Below are positions 18,127-26,682 of a DNA stretch of 64,000 nt, in pieces (the stretch's first letter is position 1; the number at the start of each line of letters is the position of its first letter). The notes below the pieces were generated by a model that saw nothing but the letters and a program-made list of their open reading frames with translations, was not told where the DNA came from and made no database searches. Made by a program: the position numbers and the translations under genes. The DNA is from Coleofasciculus sp040219735 (lineage in GTDB: Bacteria; Cyanobacteriota; Cyanobacteriia; Cyanobacteriales; Coleofasciculaceae), in the NCBI GenBank assembly GCA_040219735.1, contig JAVJRX010000020.1; one strand, written 5' to 3'.

Positions 18127-18160
18127 GTCCGTAACAGGGACTAGAAACCCTGACACGGAC
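18127..18160 (+). promoter_or_regulatory. hairpin ending 7 nt before the patX start
   Basis: Outer arms GTCCGT and ACGGAC and inner arms CAGGG and CCCTG form an 11-pair helix with a small internal loop and a loop of 7-8 nt. It occupies the place where a ribosome binding site would be. No other good ribosome binding site is seen before the ATG at 18168. It may restrict or control patX translation. Confidence 0.5.
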
Positions 18161-18167
18161 ATCTGCT

Positions 18168-18434
18168 ATGCGCTTTTACACTTGTGTTACTTTAGTGAGC
18201 CTGCTTACGCTCTCATTTGCTGTCCATGCTCATGATAGTCGCGATCGCTCGGTCTCACTTTTTCAGTCTACTCCTGCCCACTCGCTGTTGTCTCTAGTCA
18301 AAACTGGAGATGCTGGTCCTCAAAGTCCTGAGACCAATCGCGGTGGACAACGGCGTTTCTTTACCTCCCAAGATACCTTCGTGCCCCAGATTTGTCACCG
18401 GGGTAGTGGACGGCGCGAATTTACTTGGGCATAG
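18168..18434 (+). CDS. patX: PatX-type RGSGR signalling peptide precursor
   Basis: This 88-residue exported protein starts with a clear signal peptide (MRFYTCVTLVSLLTLSFAVHAH). It ends CHRGSGRREFTWA, with the pentapeptide RGSGR at residues 78-82 (18399-18413). RGSGR is the morphogen sequence of PatS/HetN that binds HetR and blocks its DNA binding. Small secreted precursors with (H)RG(S/T)GR near the C-terminus, encoded just upstream of hetR in filamentous cyanobacteria, are the PatX family. All three hallmarks are met: signal peptide, motif position, and hetR 270 bp downstream on the same strand. Processing and export are inferred. Confidence 0.9.
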   Translation: MRFYTCVTLVSLLTLSFAVHAHDSRDRSVSLFQSTPAHSLLSLVKTGDAGPQSPETNRGGQRRFFTSQDTFVPQICHRGSGRREFTWA

Positions 18435-18468
18435 GCAGTAAGTGCCATTTGATATAATATATACTTTC

Positions 18469-18517
18469 CTGGAAGAATTTTACCCCCTAGTTGTGACCCA
18501 CCCAGGGGGTCTTCCAG
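18469..18517 (+). terminator. long hairpin between patX and hetR
   Basis: Outer arms CTGGAAG and CTTCCAG and inner arms ACCCCCT and AGGGGGT give 14 pairs with a 6-nt bulge on one side and a 15-nt loop. It starts 35 nt after the patX stop. No U-run follows, so it is either a weak terminator, a processing site or a leader element of hetR. Confidence 0.5.
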
Positions 18518-18704
18518 TTGGCGGTATCTCCTAGGTTGTTTATAATCCAGTCTATAATCTAAGGAGAATTTAGACTTTAATATTAGGGTGCTTTAAGTAA
18601 GCGCATGTTTTGCTTCTTGAGTTGGACTCGCTGGTTTAGGTGAAGCCGTGGGTTCGCCATTACCTTTATTCTTTTGTACCCATGCGATGTGACCGCTCCC
18701 TAAA
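18518..18704 (+). promoter_or_regulatory. hetR upstream region
   Basis: AT-rich stretch with two TATAAT hexamers (18541-18546 and 18553-18558) and AAGGAG at 18561-18566. A transcription start near 18565 is plausible, which would leave a leader of about 140 nt. No -35 box at good spacing is evident. Confidence 0.3.
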
Positions 18705-19604
18705 ATGACTAATCATCTCGATCTGATCAAAAGCCTCAGCCCCAGCGCCATGGATCAGATTATGATATATCTGGCTTTCAGCGCAATGAGAACCAGTGGA
18801 CACCGACATGGGGCGTTTCTAGATGCGGCAGCAACGGCTGCTAAATGTGCGATTTACACGACCTATTTGGAACAGGGTGAAAATATCCGGATGACCGGAC
18901 ATCTACACCATATTGAGCCAAAACGGGTCAAGGTTATTGTTGAAGAAGTTCGACAGGCATTAACAGAAGGAAAACTGCTGAAGATGCTGGGGTCTCAAGA
19001 ACCCCGCTATTTGATTCAGTTTCCTTATGTGTGGATGGATCAGTATCCCTGGCAACCGGGGCGATCGCGGATTTCTGGCACTAGCCTGCACAGGGAAGAA
19101 AAACGCATCATTGAGGAAAAATTACCGGATCATCTCCCCGATGCCCAGGTGGTCAGTTCTTTACAGTTTATGGAATTGATTGAGTTTCTGCACAGCCGTT
19201 CTCAGGAAGATTTACCTCCGGAACGACAAGCGCCTCTTTCTGAAGCCATGGCAGAACATATCAAACGACGCTTACTGTATTCGGGAACAGTGACGCGCAT
19301 TGATTGTCCATGGGGTTTACCCTATTATGCCCTGACCAGTGCATCTTATTCGCCCGTAGATGGCAAAGAACGTACCTACACGGTGGTGGAGGATACGGCG
19401 CAGTATTTCCGGTTGATGAAAGAGTGGGCAGAACGTCAGCAGCATGTGATGCGGGTTTTGGAGGAGTTGGATATTCCACCGGAAAATATTGACCAAGCGA
19501 TAACGGAACTTGATGAAATTATTCGCGCTTGGGCGGATAAATATCATCGAGATGATGGTCAACCGATGGTTTTACAAATGGTGTTTGGTCGGCAACTGGA
19601 ATAG
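18705..19604 (+). CDS. hetR: HetR, master regulator of differentiation and patterning
   Basis: A 299-residue protein, exactly the usual HetR length, beginning MTNHLDLIKSLSPSAMDQIM and continuing with the near-invariant block SGHRHGAFLDAAATAAKC. Cys48, the residue implicated in dimerisation, is present. The C-terminal Hood domain region (HIKRRLLYSGTVTRIDCPWG, ERTYTVVEDTAQYF) and the end IIRAWADKYHRDDGQPM are intact. HetR is a DNA-binding regulator whose activity is antagonised by RGSGR peptides. In non-heterocystous filaments it is present but its role is less defined. patX lies upstream; a DUF92 gene is convergent downstream. Confidence 0.97.
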   Translation: MTNHLDLIKSLSPSAMDQIMIYLAFSAMRTSGHRHGAFLDAAATAAKCAIYTTYLEQGENIRMTGHLHHIEPKRVKVIVEEVRQALTEGKLLKMLGSQEPRYLIQFPYVWMDQYPWQPGRSRISGTSLHREEKRIIEEKLPDHLPDAQVVSSLQFMELIEFLHSRSQEDLPPERQAPLSEAMAEHIKRRLLYSGTVTRIDCPWGLPYYALTSASYSPVDGKERTYTVVEDTAQYFRLMKEWAERQQHVMRVLEELDIPPENIDQAITELDEIIRAWADKYHRDDGQPMVLQMVFGRQLE

Positions 19605-19688
19605 TTATTTGTCCTTTGTCATTAGTTATTTGTCCTTGGTTTTTTAACTGAGGACTTTTCTATGACTCCGGATAAAAGGTGAGGAAAA

Positions 19689-20459
19689 CTATCCAGGTAA
19701 TCCCATGATACTGTGCCAGATGATGACAAAAAGGATAGCCGCGATCGCACCAATTAATGTATTGATAAAATTCACGACTTCGTTGGTCATCCATTCGACC
19801 TGAGATTGCCAGGTGGCACCAATCACACTTTCCAAGTTGGTGGCAATAAAGGCAGCGAATACACAAAACCAGACTTCTGTCAAGTCTATGAAGCCAACGC
19901 CCCAACCCAGAAACGCGATCACAGCCGAGGCGACAGCCCCGGCTAAGGTTCCTTCTAGACTGACGGCGCCTTCGGTTCCGGGGGAGACGGGTTGTAAAGT
20001 GGTGATTAAAAAGGTGCGCTTACCGTAGGCTTTACCCACCTCACTGGCGGTAGTATCAGAAAGCTTAGTGGCGAAACTAGCGACAAAACCCAGTAGGAGG
20101 AAACTGCGATAGGGTTCATCCAGGAAAAGAACGCCCACCGCGCAAAGCGTACCCGTTAAAGCTGAACCCCACACATTTTCCGGTCCTCTAGCGCCCGAAC
20201 GCTTTTCAGCAATCCCCGCCGCTTCTTTTTGTGCCATACCGATGCGGGTAACAGCAGAACCGACAAGAAAATAAACCATCACAATCAGATACCCTTGCCA
20301 GCCTAATGTCCCCCAAATCACAATTCCCAACGCCCCGGCGTGGAGAAGTCCAGCCGGGGTGAGGAGTTGCTTGGGGATCACCCACGCGATCGCTAATAAT
20401 ATTGTATTTAAGAGGACGGCAATCAGCCAAGGATTAAGAGAATTGAGTGTTGCAAGCAT
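19689..20459 (-). CDS. DUF92 membrane protein (VTE6/phytyl-phosphate kinase-like)
   Basis: A 256-residue polytopic membrane protein of the DUF92/TIGR00297 family. It has about six hydrophobic segments and the family block AVTRIGMAQKEAAGIAEKRSGARGPENVWGSA (first 20 residues given: AVTRIGMAQKEAAGIAEKRS), then SFATKLSDTTASEVGKAYGK. The plant member VTE6 phosphorylates phytyl phosphate in tocopherol and phylloquinone synthesis, so a role in phytol salvage is a fair guess. It is convergent with hetR, 84 bp from its stop. Confidence 0.82.
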   Translation of the reverse strand: MLATLNSLNPWLIAVLLNTILLAIAWVIPKQLLTPAGLLHAGALGIVIWGTLGWQGYLIVMVYFLVGSAVTRIGMAQKEAAGIAEKRSGARGPENVWGSALTGTLCAVGVLFLDEPYRSFLLLGFVASFATKLSDTTASEVGKAYGKRTFLITTLQPVSPGTEGAVSLEGTLAGAVASAVIAFLGWGVGFIDLTEVWFCVFAAFIATNLESVIGATWQSQVEWMTNEVVNFINTLIGAIAAILFVIIWHSIMGLPG

Positions 20460-20759
20460 TACTAAGTTTTGAGTTTGATTGTGTAGGGGCGGGTTTTATT
20501 ACTATCGTTTCTTACCTCACAAGGGATGTAACTCGCGCCCGCCCTGAGTGAGTGCTTTGAGTTTTGTGTCAGGGCGGATTTTACTATTATCGTTTCTGAT
20601 AACCCAGATGCGACTAAACCCGCCCAGACCCCACAATGGCATATATTAAGGGTTAAGAGGATGTTTCCGGGTGTATAGTAGGCAACAGTTTTTGGTATGC
20701 AATCGATGCATAACTGTTTAGGATAATTATCGGATTAGGCAAAACTTAAATTAATAGCG
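20460..20759. other. intergenic repeats between divergent genes
   Basis: Two related phrases, GGGGCGGGTTTTATTACTAT (20487-) and GGGCGGATTTTACTATTATC (20573-), each followed by CGTTTCT, lie about 87 bp apart. Similar GGGCGGGTTT phrases recur near 25695 and 46498. The leader of the plus-strand VOC gene starts near 20700. Confidence 0.4.
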
Positions 20760-21188
20760 ATGAATCCCATTCTCTTCCATTTAGCATTTCCCGTTAGTGA
20801 TATTGAGCAAACCAAAGATTATTATGGCAGAGGACTCGGCTGTGATATTGGGCGAGAAACCCGTCAAGCGGTCATTTTAAACTTATATGGGCATCAACTG
20901 GTAGCCCACCTCACCAATGAACCCTTAACACCACAACGGGGAATTTATCCGCGTCACTTTGGTTTAATTTTTACCGCAGAAGCCGATTGGCAAGCTTTAT
21001 GCGATCGCGCCCAACAGCAGCAGCTTCAATTCTATCAGCAACCGAAGCGACGCTTTCCAGGTGATGTGACTGAACATCGCACTTTTTTCTTACAAGACCC
21101 ATTTTATAATTTAATGGAGTTTAAATTTTATGCTCATCCAGAGGCAATTTTTGGTAGTCACGAGTTAGCCGCGATCGGCGATGGGTGA
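20760..21188 (+). CDS. VOC-superfamily (glyoxalase/dioxygenase fold) protein
   Basis: A 142-residue protein with two beta-alpha-beta-beta-beta modules of the vicinal oxygen chelate fold: LFHLAFPVSDIEQTKDYYG at the start, and FFLQDPFYNLMEFKFY near the end. Metal-binding candidates are His8 and the Glu in NLMEFK. Members act as glyoxalases, extradiol dioxygenases or resistance proteins, and the substrate here cannot be told. The ATG at 20760 is the first available. It stands alone between gaps, convergent with the hydrolase gene. Confidence 0.8.
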   Translation: MNPILFHLAFPVSDIEQTKDYYGRGLGCDIGRETRQAVILNLYGHQLVAHLTNEPLTPQRGIYPRHFGLIFTAEADWQALCDRAQQQQLQFYQQPKRRFPGDVTEHRTFFLQDPFYNLMEFKFYAHPEAIFGSHELAAIGDG

Positions 21189-21244
21189 TTTGTCATTTGT
21201 CAATCATTAAAATAGGGCTAAAGCCCTTACTACAAACTACGAGG

Positions 21245-21850
21245 CTAATTTGCCTTCTGAATCTGATAAAAGGGTTCTGATAAAGCAGAAGCTACCGCTT
21301 GCATACTGTGGGAATTTATCACCATACAAGCATGGGCAAGAACTGAAACTTTCACATTTTTACCCACGGGCATTTGTGAACTATTACCCGGAATAATAAT
21401 AAAATCCCACGGTGTCCAAATTGATGTAAAATTAAGGCGTTCTAACATTTGGACATCTCGGTTTAAATCCTCTATTAAAGGACTTCCTGGACGCATTTGT
21501 ACGCAGGCGCGACGGTTCAATAGGTAGGCTAACCAGGTGCCGTGATGGGGGGCGGCAATGGTAATATAACGCTGCACTCGGTTAATTCCACCTAATCGCT
21601 GGACATAATAGCGGGTGACAAGTCCCCCCATGCTTAAACCGACTAAATCAATGGGTTGGTTTGGGGGAAATGTTTGGTTGATAAAATCGGCTAATTGGGC
21701 TGCCATTTCGTCTAAACCCAATGTAGCATTATTGGGTTTAAGGTCAATACTATAAACAGAAAAACCTTTTTTTTGGAGGTAGGGAGAGAGTTTGCGGAAA
21801 ACCGATGAGGTGCGGAAAATACCGTGAACGAGAACAACTGGGTTTGTCAT
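21245..21850 (-). CDS. alpha/beta-hydrolase, lipase-like
   Basis: A 201-residue protein starting TNPVVLVHGIFRTSSVF, where the HG after the first strand is the oxyanion-hole motif of lipases. The nucleophile elbow is GLSMGG with Ser73. ITIAAPHHGTWLA (about 114-126) is a typical lipase block, and a late His (LAHACMVINSHSM) probably completes the triad. It is small, similar to lipase class 2 (LipA/EstA-like) enzymes. No signal peptide is seen, so it is probably cytosolic. The substrate is unknown. Confidence 0.83.
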   Translation of the reverse strand: MTNPVVLVHGIFRTSSVFRKLSPYLQKKGFSVYSIDLKPNNATLGLDEMAAQLADFINQTFPPNQPIDLVGLSMGGLVTRYYVQRLGGINRVQRYITIAAPHHGTWLAYLLNRRACVQMRPGSPLIEDLNRDVQMLERLNFTSIWTPWDFIIIPGNSSQMPVGKNVKVSVLAHACMVINSHSMQAVASALSEPFYQIQKAN

Positions 21851-21983
21851 TTGTCATACTCAAGGAAGCCAGAAACAAGCTACGTCATTTGCTAGGAACA
21901 GGGAACAGGTAACTCATAATAGTGTTTTCTGCTATCTTCTCCCCTCTACTTTATCAAACGTTTTCTCTAAGATATTCAATCCC

Positions 21984-22021
21984 TCTGCGTACTCTGCGGA
22001 ACCCTCTGCGTACTCTGCGTT
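21984..22021. repeat. tandem repeat TCTGCGTACTCTGCG
   Basis: The phrase CCTCTGCGTACTCTGCG occurs twice in direct tandem, separated by GAAC-like spacer bases. This is a recognisable dispersed cyanobacterial repeat in the space between the hydrolase and the EACC1-like gene. Confidence 0.6.
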
Positions 22022-22142
22022 AAAAATAGACAATTGTATCCATTCATGGCGTTACACTGGGCGCAAGGATGGTGCCCCTACAATATAAATAATTTCAGTA
22101 TCATTCATCTTAAAATTGATTTGTCGAGATTAACCTATAAAA

Positions 22143-22466
22143 ATGATAACAGCCGTTCAAGTTGCGATCGCGGGGGAGGCTGCTGAACCCGCCGTGTCTG
22201 AGTTGATGGGGATTCCGGGTTTGTCCGTGTCTTATGAAGCCCAAACTCAAAAGGAGGGAACCCTAGCCGTAATTGCTACAATTGTCGGCATTGCTGGCGG
22301 AATCGTGGCGCTAGCCGAACAAATTCGCAAGTGGTATCAGGAATGGAAGCAATCCCAGTCAGGACAAACCTTTGATGTGGTGATTCAAAGTCCCACTGGG
22401 CGAATTGTCCTGGAGGAAGCCACAATTGAGGAAATTTGTCAAGTCCTAAAAGCCTTGGAACCGTAA
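22143..22466 (+). CDS. EACC1-like effector-associated small protein
   Basis: A 107-residue protein in three parts: an N-terminal beta-rich piece (ITAVQVAIAGEAAEPAVSEL), a hydrophobic helix (about 41-58, TLAVIATIVGIAGGIVALAE) followed by a basic helix, and a C-terminal strand-helix unit (FDVVIQSPTGRIVLEEATIE). This matches the layout of 'effector-associated constant component 1' proteins encoded next to CHAT and NTPase conflict modules. The stop is followed after 2 nt by the GTG start of the CHAT-NTPase gene, so the two are translationally linked. The EACC1 assignment is from pattern memory; the gene pairing supports it. Confidence 0.65.
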   Translation: MITAVQVAIAGEAAEPAVSELMGIPGLSVSYEAQTQKEGTLAVIATIVGIAGGIVALAEQIRKWYQEWKQSQSGQTFDVVIQSPTGRIVLEEATIEEICQVLKALEP

Positions 22467-22468
22467 TT

Positions 22469-24805
22469 GTGCAAACCCTCTATATCAAATTAACCGACAT
22501 TGACGGCGATTATGCCCAACTCCGCTATTGTTGGGGTCAACCGGGAGGGTATGAATCTCAAGACTTGGATTTGGGAATCATCCAGGATTTGATTCAGCAG
22601 GCGCGGCGAGACTATTATATGCCACTGCCGGACTTGGTGGGGATGGGTCAACGGCTGTTCTTTTGGCTGGATGGAGACGGGCGCTGGTTGAGTCGGGGGA
22701 TTCAGGGGTGTCGCGGTTCCGGGTTGATGTTGGCAATTCAGACGGGACAGAAGTTGGCGCATTTACCCTGGGAAGTCTTGCATGATGGGCAGACGTTTTT
22801 AGTGCAGCGGGTGAATCCCGTGGTTGTCCCCATGCGTTGGGTGGATCATCCAGGGGAGGTGGGGGATACAGAGGCGCGTCCCTTGCGGGTGCTGTTTATG
22901 GCGACTGCCCCCCAGGGGGTTACACCCGCGTTGGATTTTGAGCAGGAGGAGGGGACAATTTTACGGGATACCGCTGATTATCCCATAACCTTGCGCGTGG
23001 AGGAAAGTGGCTGTGTGGCGGAGTTGGGGAAGCTGTGGGGGCGGTATCGGGAACCCTTTGATGTGTTCCATTTGACGGGTCATGCTTCGATTAATCAGAC
23101 GGAACCCTATTTTATTACCGAGACAGAAACCGGGGAACCCTTGCAGGCAAAGGCGGCGGAGATTGCCGAGGCGTTACAGTTTCGCTTTCCGCCCTTGGTG
23201 TTTTTATCCGGATGTCGCACTGGGGAGGCGGGGAATCAGGGGGCGATTTCCTCATTGGCGGAGGCGTTGATTGGTTATGGGGCGAAGGCGGTATTGGGTT
23301 GGGGGCGCCCGGTGACGGATACGGGGGCGACGGTGGCGGCGGCGTATTTGTATGGACGATTGGCGGCGGGGTTTCAGGTGGCTGAGGCGCTGGCGAGTAC
23401 CTATCAGCAGTTGTTGAAAGATAAAATAGCAGATTGGCATTTATTACGGTTATATAGTCAAGGAGAATGTCCCGGCGCGTTGGTGGAACCCTTGGGGGAT
23501 GAGCCGTGGTGTACGCCAGAACCCGCCTATAGTCAATTTTTAGACCCCAGAACCCAGTTAATTCGGGTGGCGACAGCCCAGGAATTTGTCGGGCGGCGGC
23601 GGGTATTACAGCGCTGTTTGCGGATGCTGCGGAGTGCGGGGAATTTGGGCGTGTTGATGTATGGCTTGGGGGGTGTGGGGAAGAGTAGCGTGGCGGCGCG
23701 ATTGTTGGAGAGGTTGGTGGGATATGACCGAATTGTGGTTTATCGGGGATTGGATGAGGATAAACTGGTGCGGCTATTCTCGGAACAATGTACGTCGGAG
23801 GCGGGGTTGGAGATATTGCAGGGGAAATTACCCCTGATGCAGCGATTGACTAAGTTTTTCCAGGCGGGATTAAATCAGCTGCAGCAACGGTTTGTCCTGG
23901 TGTTGGATGATTTTGAGGCAAATCTGGAAATGCGCGGGGATGGGGTGGCGGTATTAAAGCCAGAGGTGGTGGATGTGTTGCAGGCGCTGCTGAAGGGGAT
24001 GGTGAATTCTAAGTTACCCCATCGGGTGATGATTACCAGTCGCCATGACTTTAGCTTAGGGGATGTCATGGTGAATCGTCGCCTGCATCGAGAACCCTTG
24101 GCGGGGTTACAGGGGGCGGATTTAGCCAAGAAATATACCCGGTTGGCGGCGTTTAGTCGGGAGTCTCAGGTAGAAGCGGCGATACAGGAGAAGGCGAAGC
24201 AGGTAGCGGATGGGAATCCGCGTCTGTTGGAGTGGTTGAATCAGATTTTGGAAAATGAACAGGTGGATGGGGAGGTGATTCTCCAGCAGATGCAGGGGAA
24301 AGCCGCAGAGTTTCGCGAGAGTATTTTAGCTGAGGAGTTGTTGAAACAGCAGCCATCTGGGGTGAGGCAAATCTTGGGGATAGGGTTAGTGTATGAGTTA
24401 CCGGTGCCTTATCCGGCGATGGAGGCGGTTTGTCAGGGGATTGGGAATTTTGATAATGGGGTGCAACGGGCAAAAAGTTTGGGGTTGTTGGAGGTGAGTG
24501 AGTTTCAGGGGGAGGAGTCTTATCGGGTGTCGCGGATTTTGGCACCGTTATTGGAGATTCCGGAAGAGAGGGAGGATTTGGCTAAAACAGCGGCACAAAC
24601 CCTGTATGACTTATGGTTAGATAAAAACCAAAGTGTAACAATATTTCATTTACAGGAAGCTCATCAACTGGCGTTGCAAAGCCAAGATGAATCGTTAGCC
24701 GATGAGATCTACAGGAAGTGGATTGAATATTACCAATCTCTTCCTAACTATGGGCGGCTTGATTTTACTAATCCCCTAAATTCAATGTATCTTGACTTCA
24801 TATAA
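22469..24805 (+). CDS. CHAT protease-NTPase (STAND-type) protein
   Basis: A 778-residue protein from GTG 22469. The N-terminal CHAT domain (caspase/separase-like) has the catalytic pair: His near residue 205 (FDVFHLTGHA) and Cys near 249 (LVFLSGCRTGEAG). A STAND/AP-type NTPase follows, with P-loop GLGGVGKSS (about 399-407), Walker B LVLDDFE (about 478) and MITSRHD. A winged-helix-like region and the start of a TPR array complete the frame, which then stops early. The longer frame opening at 22436 would overlap the EACC1 gene, so GTG is preferred. The gene is unusually G-rich compared with its neighbours. Such proteins are proposed infection sensors that trigger proteolysis; that role is inferred. 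Confidence 0.85.
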   Translation: MQTLYIKLTDIDGDYAQLRYCWGQPGGYESQDLDLGIIQDLIQQARRDYYMPLPDLVGMGQRLFFWLDGDGRWLSRGIQGCRGSGLMLAIQTGQKLAHLPWEVLHDGQTFLVQRVNPVVVPMRWVDHPGEVGDTEARPLRVLFMATAPQGVTPALDFEQEEGTILRDTADYPITLRVEESGCVAELGKLWGRYREPFDVFHLTGHASINQTEPYFITETETGEPLQAKAAEIAEALQFRFPPLVFLSGCRTGEAGNQGAISSLAEALIGYGAKAVLGWGRPVTDTGATVAAAYLYGRLAAGFQVAEALASTYQQLLKDKIADWHLLRLYSQGECPGALVEPLGDEPWCTPEPAYSQFLDPRTQLIRVATAQEFVGRRRVLQRCLRMLRSAGNLGVLMYGLGGVGKSSVAARLLERLVGYDRIVVYRGLDEDKLVRLFSEQCTSEAGLEILQGKLPLMQRLTKFFQAGLNQLQQRFVLVLDDFEANLEMRGDGVAVLKPEVVDVLQALLKGMVNSKLPHRVMITSRHDFSLGDVMVNRRLHREPLAGLQGADLAKKYTRLAAFSRESQVEAAIQEKAKQVADGNPRLLEWLNQILENEQVDGEVILQQMQGKAAEFRESILAEELLKQQPSGVRQILGIGLVYELPVPYPAMEAVCQGIGNFDNGVQRAKSLGLLEVSEFQGEESYRVSRILAPLLEIPEEREDLAKTAAQTLYDLWLDKNQSVTIFHLQEAHQLALQSQDESLADEIYRKWIEYYQSLPNYGRLDFTNPLNSMYLDFI

Positions 24806-25107
24806 TTTTGGCTTTTTGGAGAAGATTACTAACCTCTCAATATTATCCATTTCTAAATTTCCAAAAGAGAGAAATCGAGAAAGCCATTTCTCTGTATCAG
24901 CAATCGTTGGAACTCGATAGGCGGATTGGGGATGTGCAAGGGGAAGCGGCGACGTTAGTTATGCTGGGACAACTCTTAGCCGATGAGAAAGGAGAGGTTG
25001 AAACCGCGATTGACTATTTGCAGCAATCTTTGGCTATCTTTCAGCACCTGAAATCCCCCGATGCGGAGACGGTTAGGGAAATGTTGGATGAGGTGAGGCG
25101 GATGTAG
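24806..25107 (+). pseudogene. detached TPR end of the CHAT-NTPase gene
   Basis: A second frame just after the CHAT-NTPase stop encodes two TPR units: EIEKAISLYQQSLELDRRIG, then AIDYLQQSLAIFQHLKSPDA. Intact homologues carry such repeats in one chain. The junction (24780-24870) is AT-rich with no match to TPR sequence, pointing to an internal deletion plus frame loss. The TTG at 24808 is not a convincing start. Confidence 0.65.
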
Positions 25108-25879
25108 GTTCTGCAACGGTATCCAGAAGCGTCCGCGTAGGGGCTTGGTTTCCAAGCCCGTACAGGTGGGGAAGTGGTGTTGAGTTGTCGCTAAATACGG
25201 TAATAAGTATCCCCCCTAGCCCCCCTTTGAAAGGGGGGAACAAGAAATTGTCTGCTTTGAGAACCAGAAATTGCACTTTTTGTCAGGAGTGAACCAGAAA
25301 TTAAGCCAAGTCATTTAAGGGGACAATAAAACATCAATCAAAATCCCCCTTTGAATAAATCAATCAAAGTCCCCCTTAAAAAGGGGGATTTAGGGGGATC
25401 TCAACCTTAATCGCGTAGTCATACGCTTAAATCAACTCCAATTACTGTTAAAGGTTACTCGGATTGAATCTGTTTAGATTATCTAGATGCTGTAGGCTAT
25501 TCGGATAGTATTATTTGGCTAATGAAGGGATACCGTTAGGACTTTTTGCCAGGGAAAGCAGTCAATCGAATTAACCAGAGTCTATAGGCGCGCACCTTCT
25601 CCGATTATACTGTTTATTGAATCATAGAAACCGTTTTTTTGTCAACCCGTTTAATCCGAATTAATTGACTTTTCACAGGAAATCATCAAACCTGCGAATC
25701 GGGGCGGGTTTAGTCGCATCCCTTGTGCAACCGAAGAGATAATCGTGAAACCCGCCCCTACAGGGAAACCTGTCAAGTTTATTTCACCATTTTAGCTGTG
25801 TCAAAATTAATCTCTGTCGTGAGAATAAGCCTAACAATTCATACCCGATACATTGAGGCTCATCTTCCCGCATCCTGCT
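25108..25879. other. gene-free region with dispersed repeats
   Basis: Hairpin-prone C/G-run repeats occur at 25209-25240 (CCCCCCTTTGAAAGGGGGG) and 25365-25400 (CCCCCTTAAAAAGGGGG, then ATTTAGGGGGATC). One copy of a ~122 bp element lies at 25523-25645. A GCGGGTTT repeat phrase sits near 25703 and its complement near 25750. No gene seen. Confidence 0.55.
25523..25645. repeat. ~122-bp element, copy A
   Basis: Starts TGAAGGGATAC and contains TCTATAGGCGCGCACCTTCT, then CCGATTATA, ending in a T-run and GTCAA. A diverged copy in the same orientation lies at 28216-28339. The two copies flank the WD40-lipoprotein gene pair. Confidence 0.7.
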
Positions 25880-26662
25880 TTAATTCTTAGCCGGAATAAA
25901 ATTATCATGGAGACTGACTAACCCATCCCCATAGATAACTTTAATTTCATGCTCACGTCCATCTTCCCCAGAAAGGGTATAAATAAACTGCTGACGCTCA
26001 GACTCTAAGCCCGTAAACTGATAATTGAGTGAGTCCAAAGAGAATAAGTCCTCATATTTTGATTGAATCGCCTTCAAATCCTCTTGACCAAACCAGGTTT
26101 CCTCAAGATTTAAAACTTTGCCCAGCTTCTCAAGATCTTGGCTTTGAATGGCATCAACATACCGTTCAACCAAACGATTCGCGTAAACGGAATAGAACAA
26201 AAATGGGTCATCTAAGCGAATGGTTTGATCTTGATAAACAGCAATCGACTTACTCATCCCGCCAGGGGTAGAGATGCGGTAATTAAAGCGTTGAATCGGC
26301 ATTTTATCGCCTGTTTCCCCCAATTCTTCAACACCCAGACGCTCAAAGTCCGTAATCTCTTCCCCTTGGAAATAAGCTTGATAATGCTTCAGTGCTGCTT
26401 GCACATTTTCAGAGGCGCGATCGCGTTCCATCAAGTAGGGCATAAAGAACTCAACATTTTCCTGATTAATTGCCTCAATTGTGGCAGCAATTAACGCATC
26501 AGCTGCTGCGGGTGTTAGGGGTTTAGCTATTTGAGCGTCGGGAACTTGAGTTAGGGTTTCCGCTGCTACTGTTTCCCCTCGACTAGAAACTGTTTCGGCT
26601 TGAGAGCATCCAAAAAACAGAACACTGGATAGACTAATAATCAAAACAATGGACTTATTCAT
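25880..26662 (-). CDS. exported lipoprotein, unknown function
   Basis: A 260-residue protein starting MNKSIVLIISLSSVLFFGCS, a lipoprotein signal peptide with lipobox LFFGC (Cys at about 19). Two tandem domains of similar size follow (about 45-150 and 155-258), each with a helix of the type ALIAATIEAINQENVEFF or LVERYVDAIQSQDLEKL, reminiscent of SnoaL/NTF2-like folds. I prefer the ATG at 26662 over an in-frame start at 26695, because the lipobox lies close to 26662 and the upstream WD40 gene's remnant runs to 26683. It is probably in one operon with the WD40 gene. Confidence 0.75.
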   Translation of the reverse strand: MNKSIVLIISLSSVLFFGCSQAETVSSRGETVAAETLTQVPDAQIAKPLTPAAADALIAATIEAINQENVEFFMPYLMERDRASENVQAALKHYQAYFQGEEITDFERLGVEELGETGDKMPIQRFNYRISTPGGMSKSIAVYQDQTIRLDDPFLFYSVYANRLVERYVDAIQSQDLEKLGKVLNLEETWFGQEDLKAIQSKYEDLFSLDSLNYQFTGLESERQQFIYTLSGEDGREHEIKVIYGDGLVSLHDNFIPAKN

Positions 26663-26682
26663 GCTCGAATCGGGTAAAGGGT

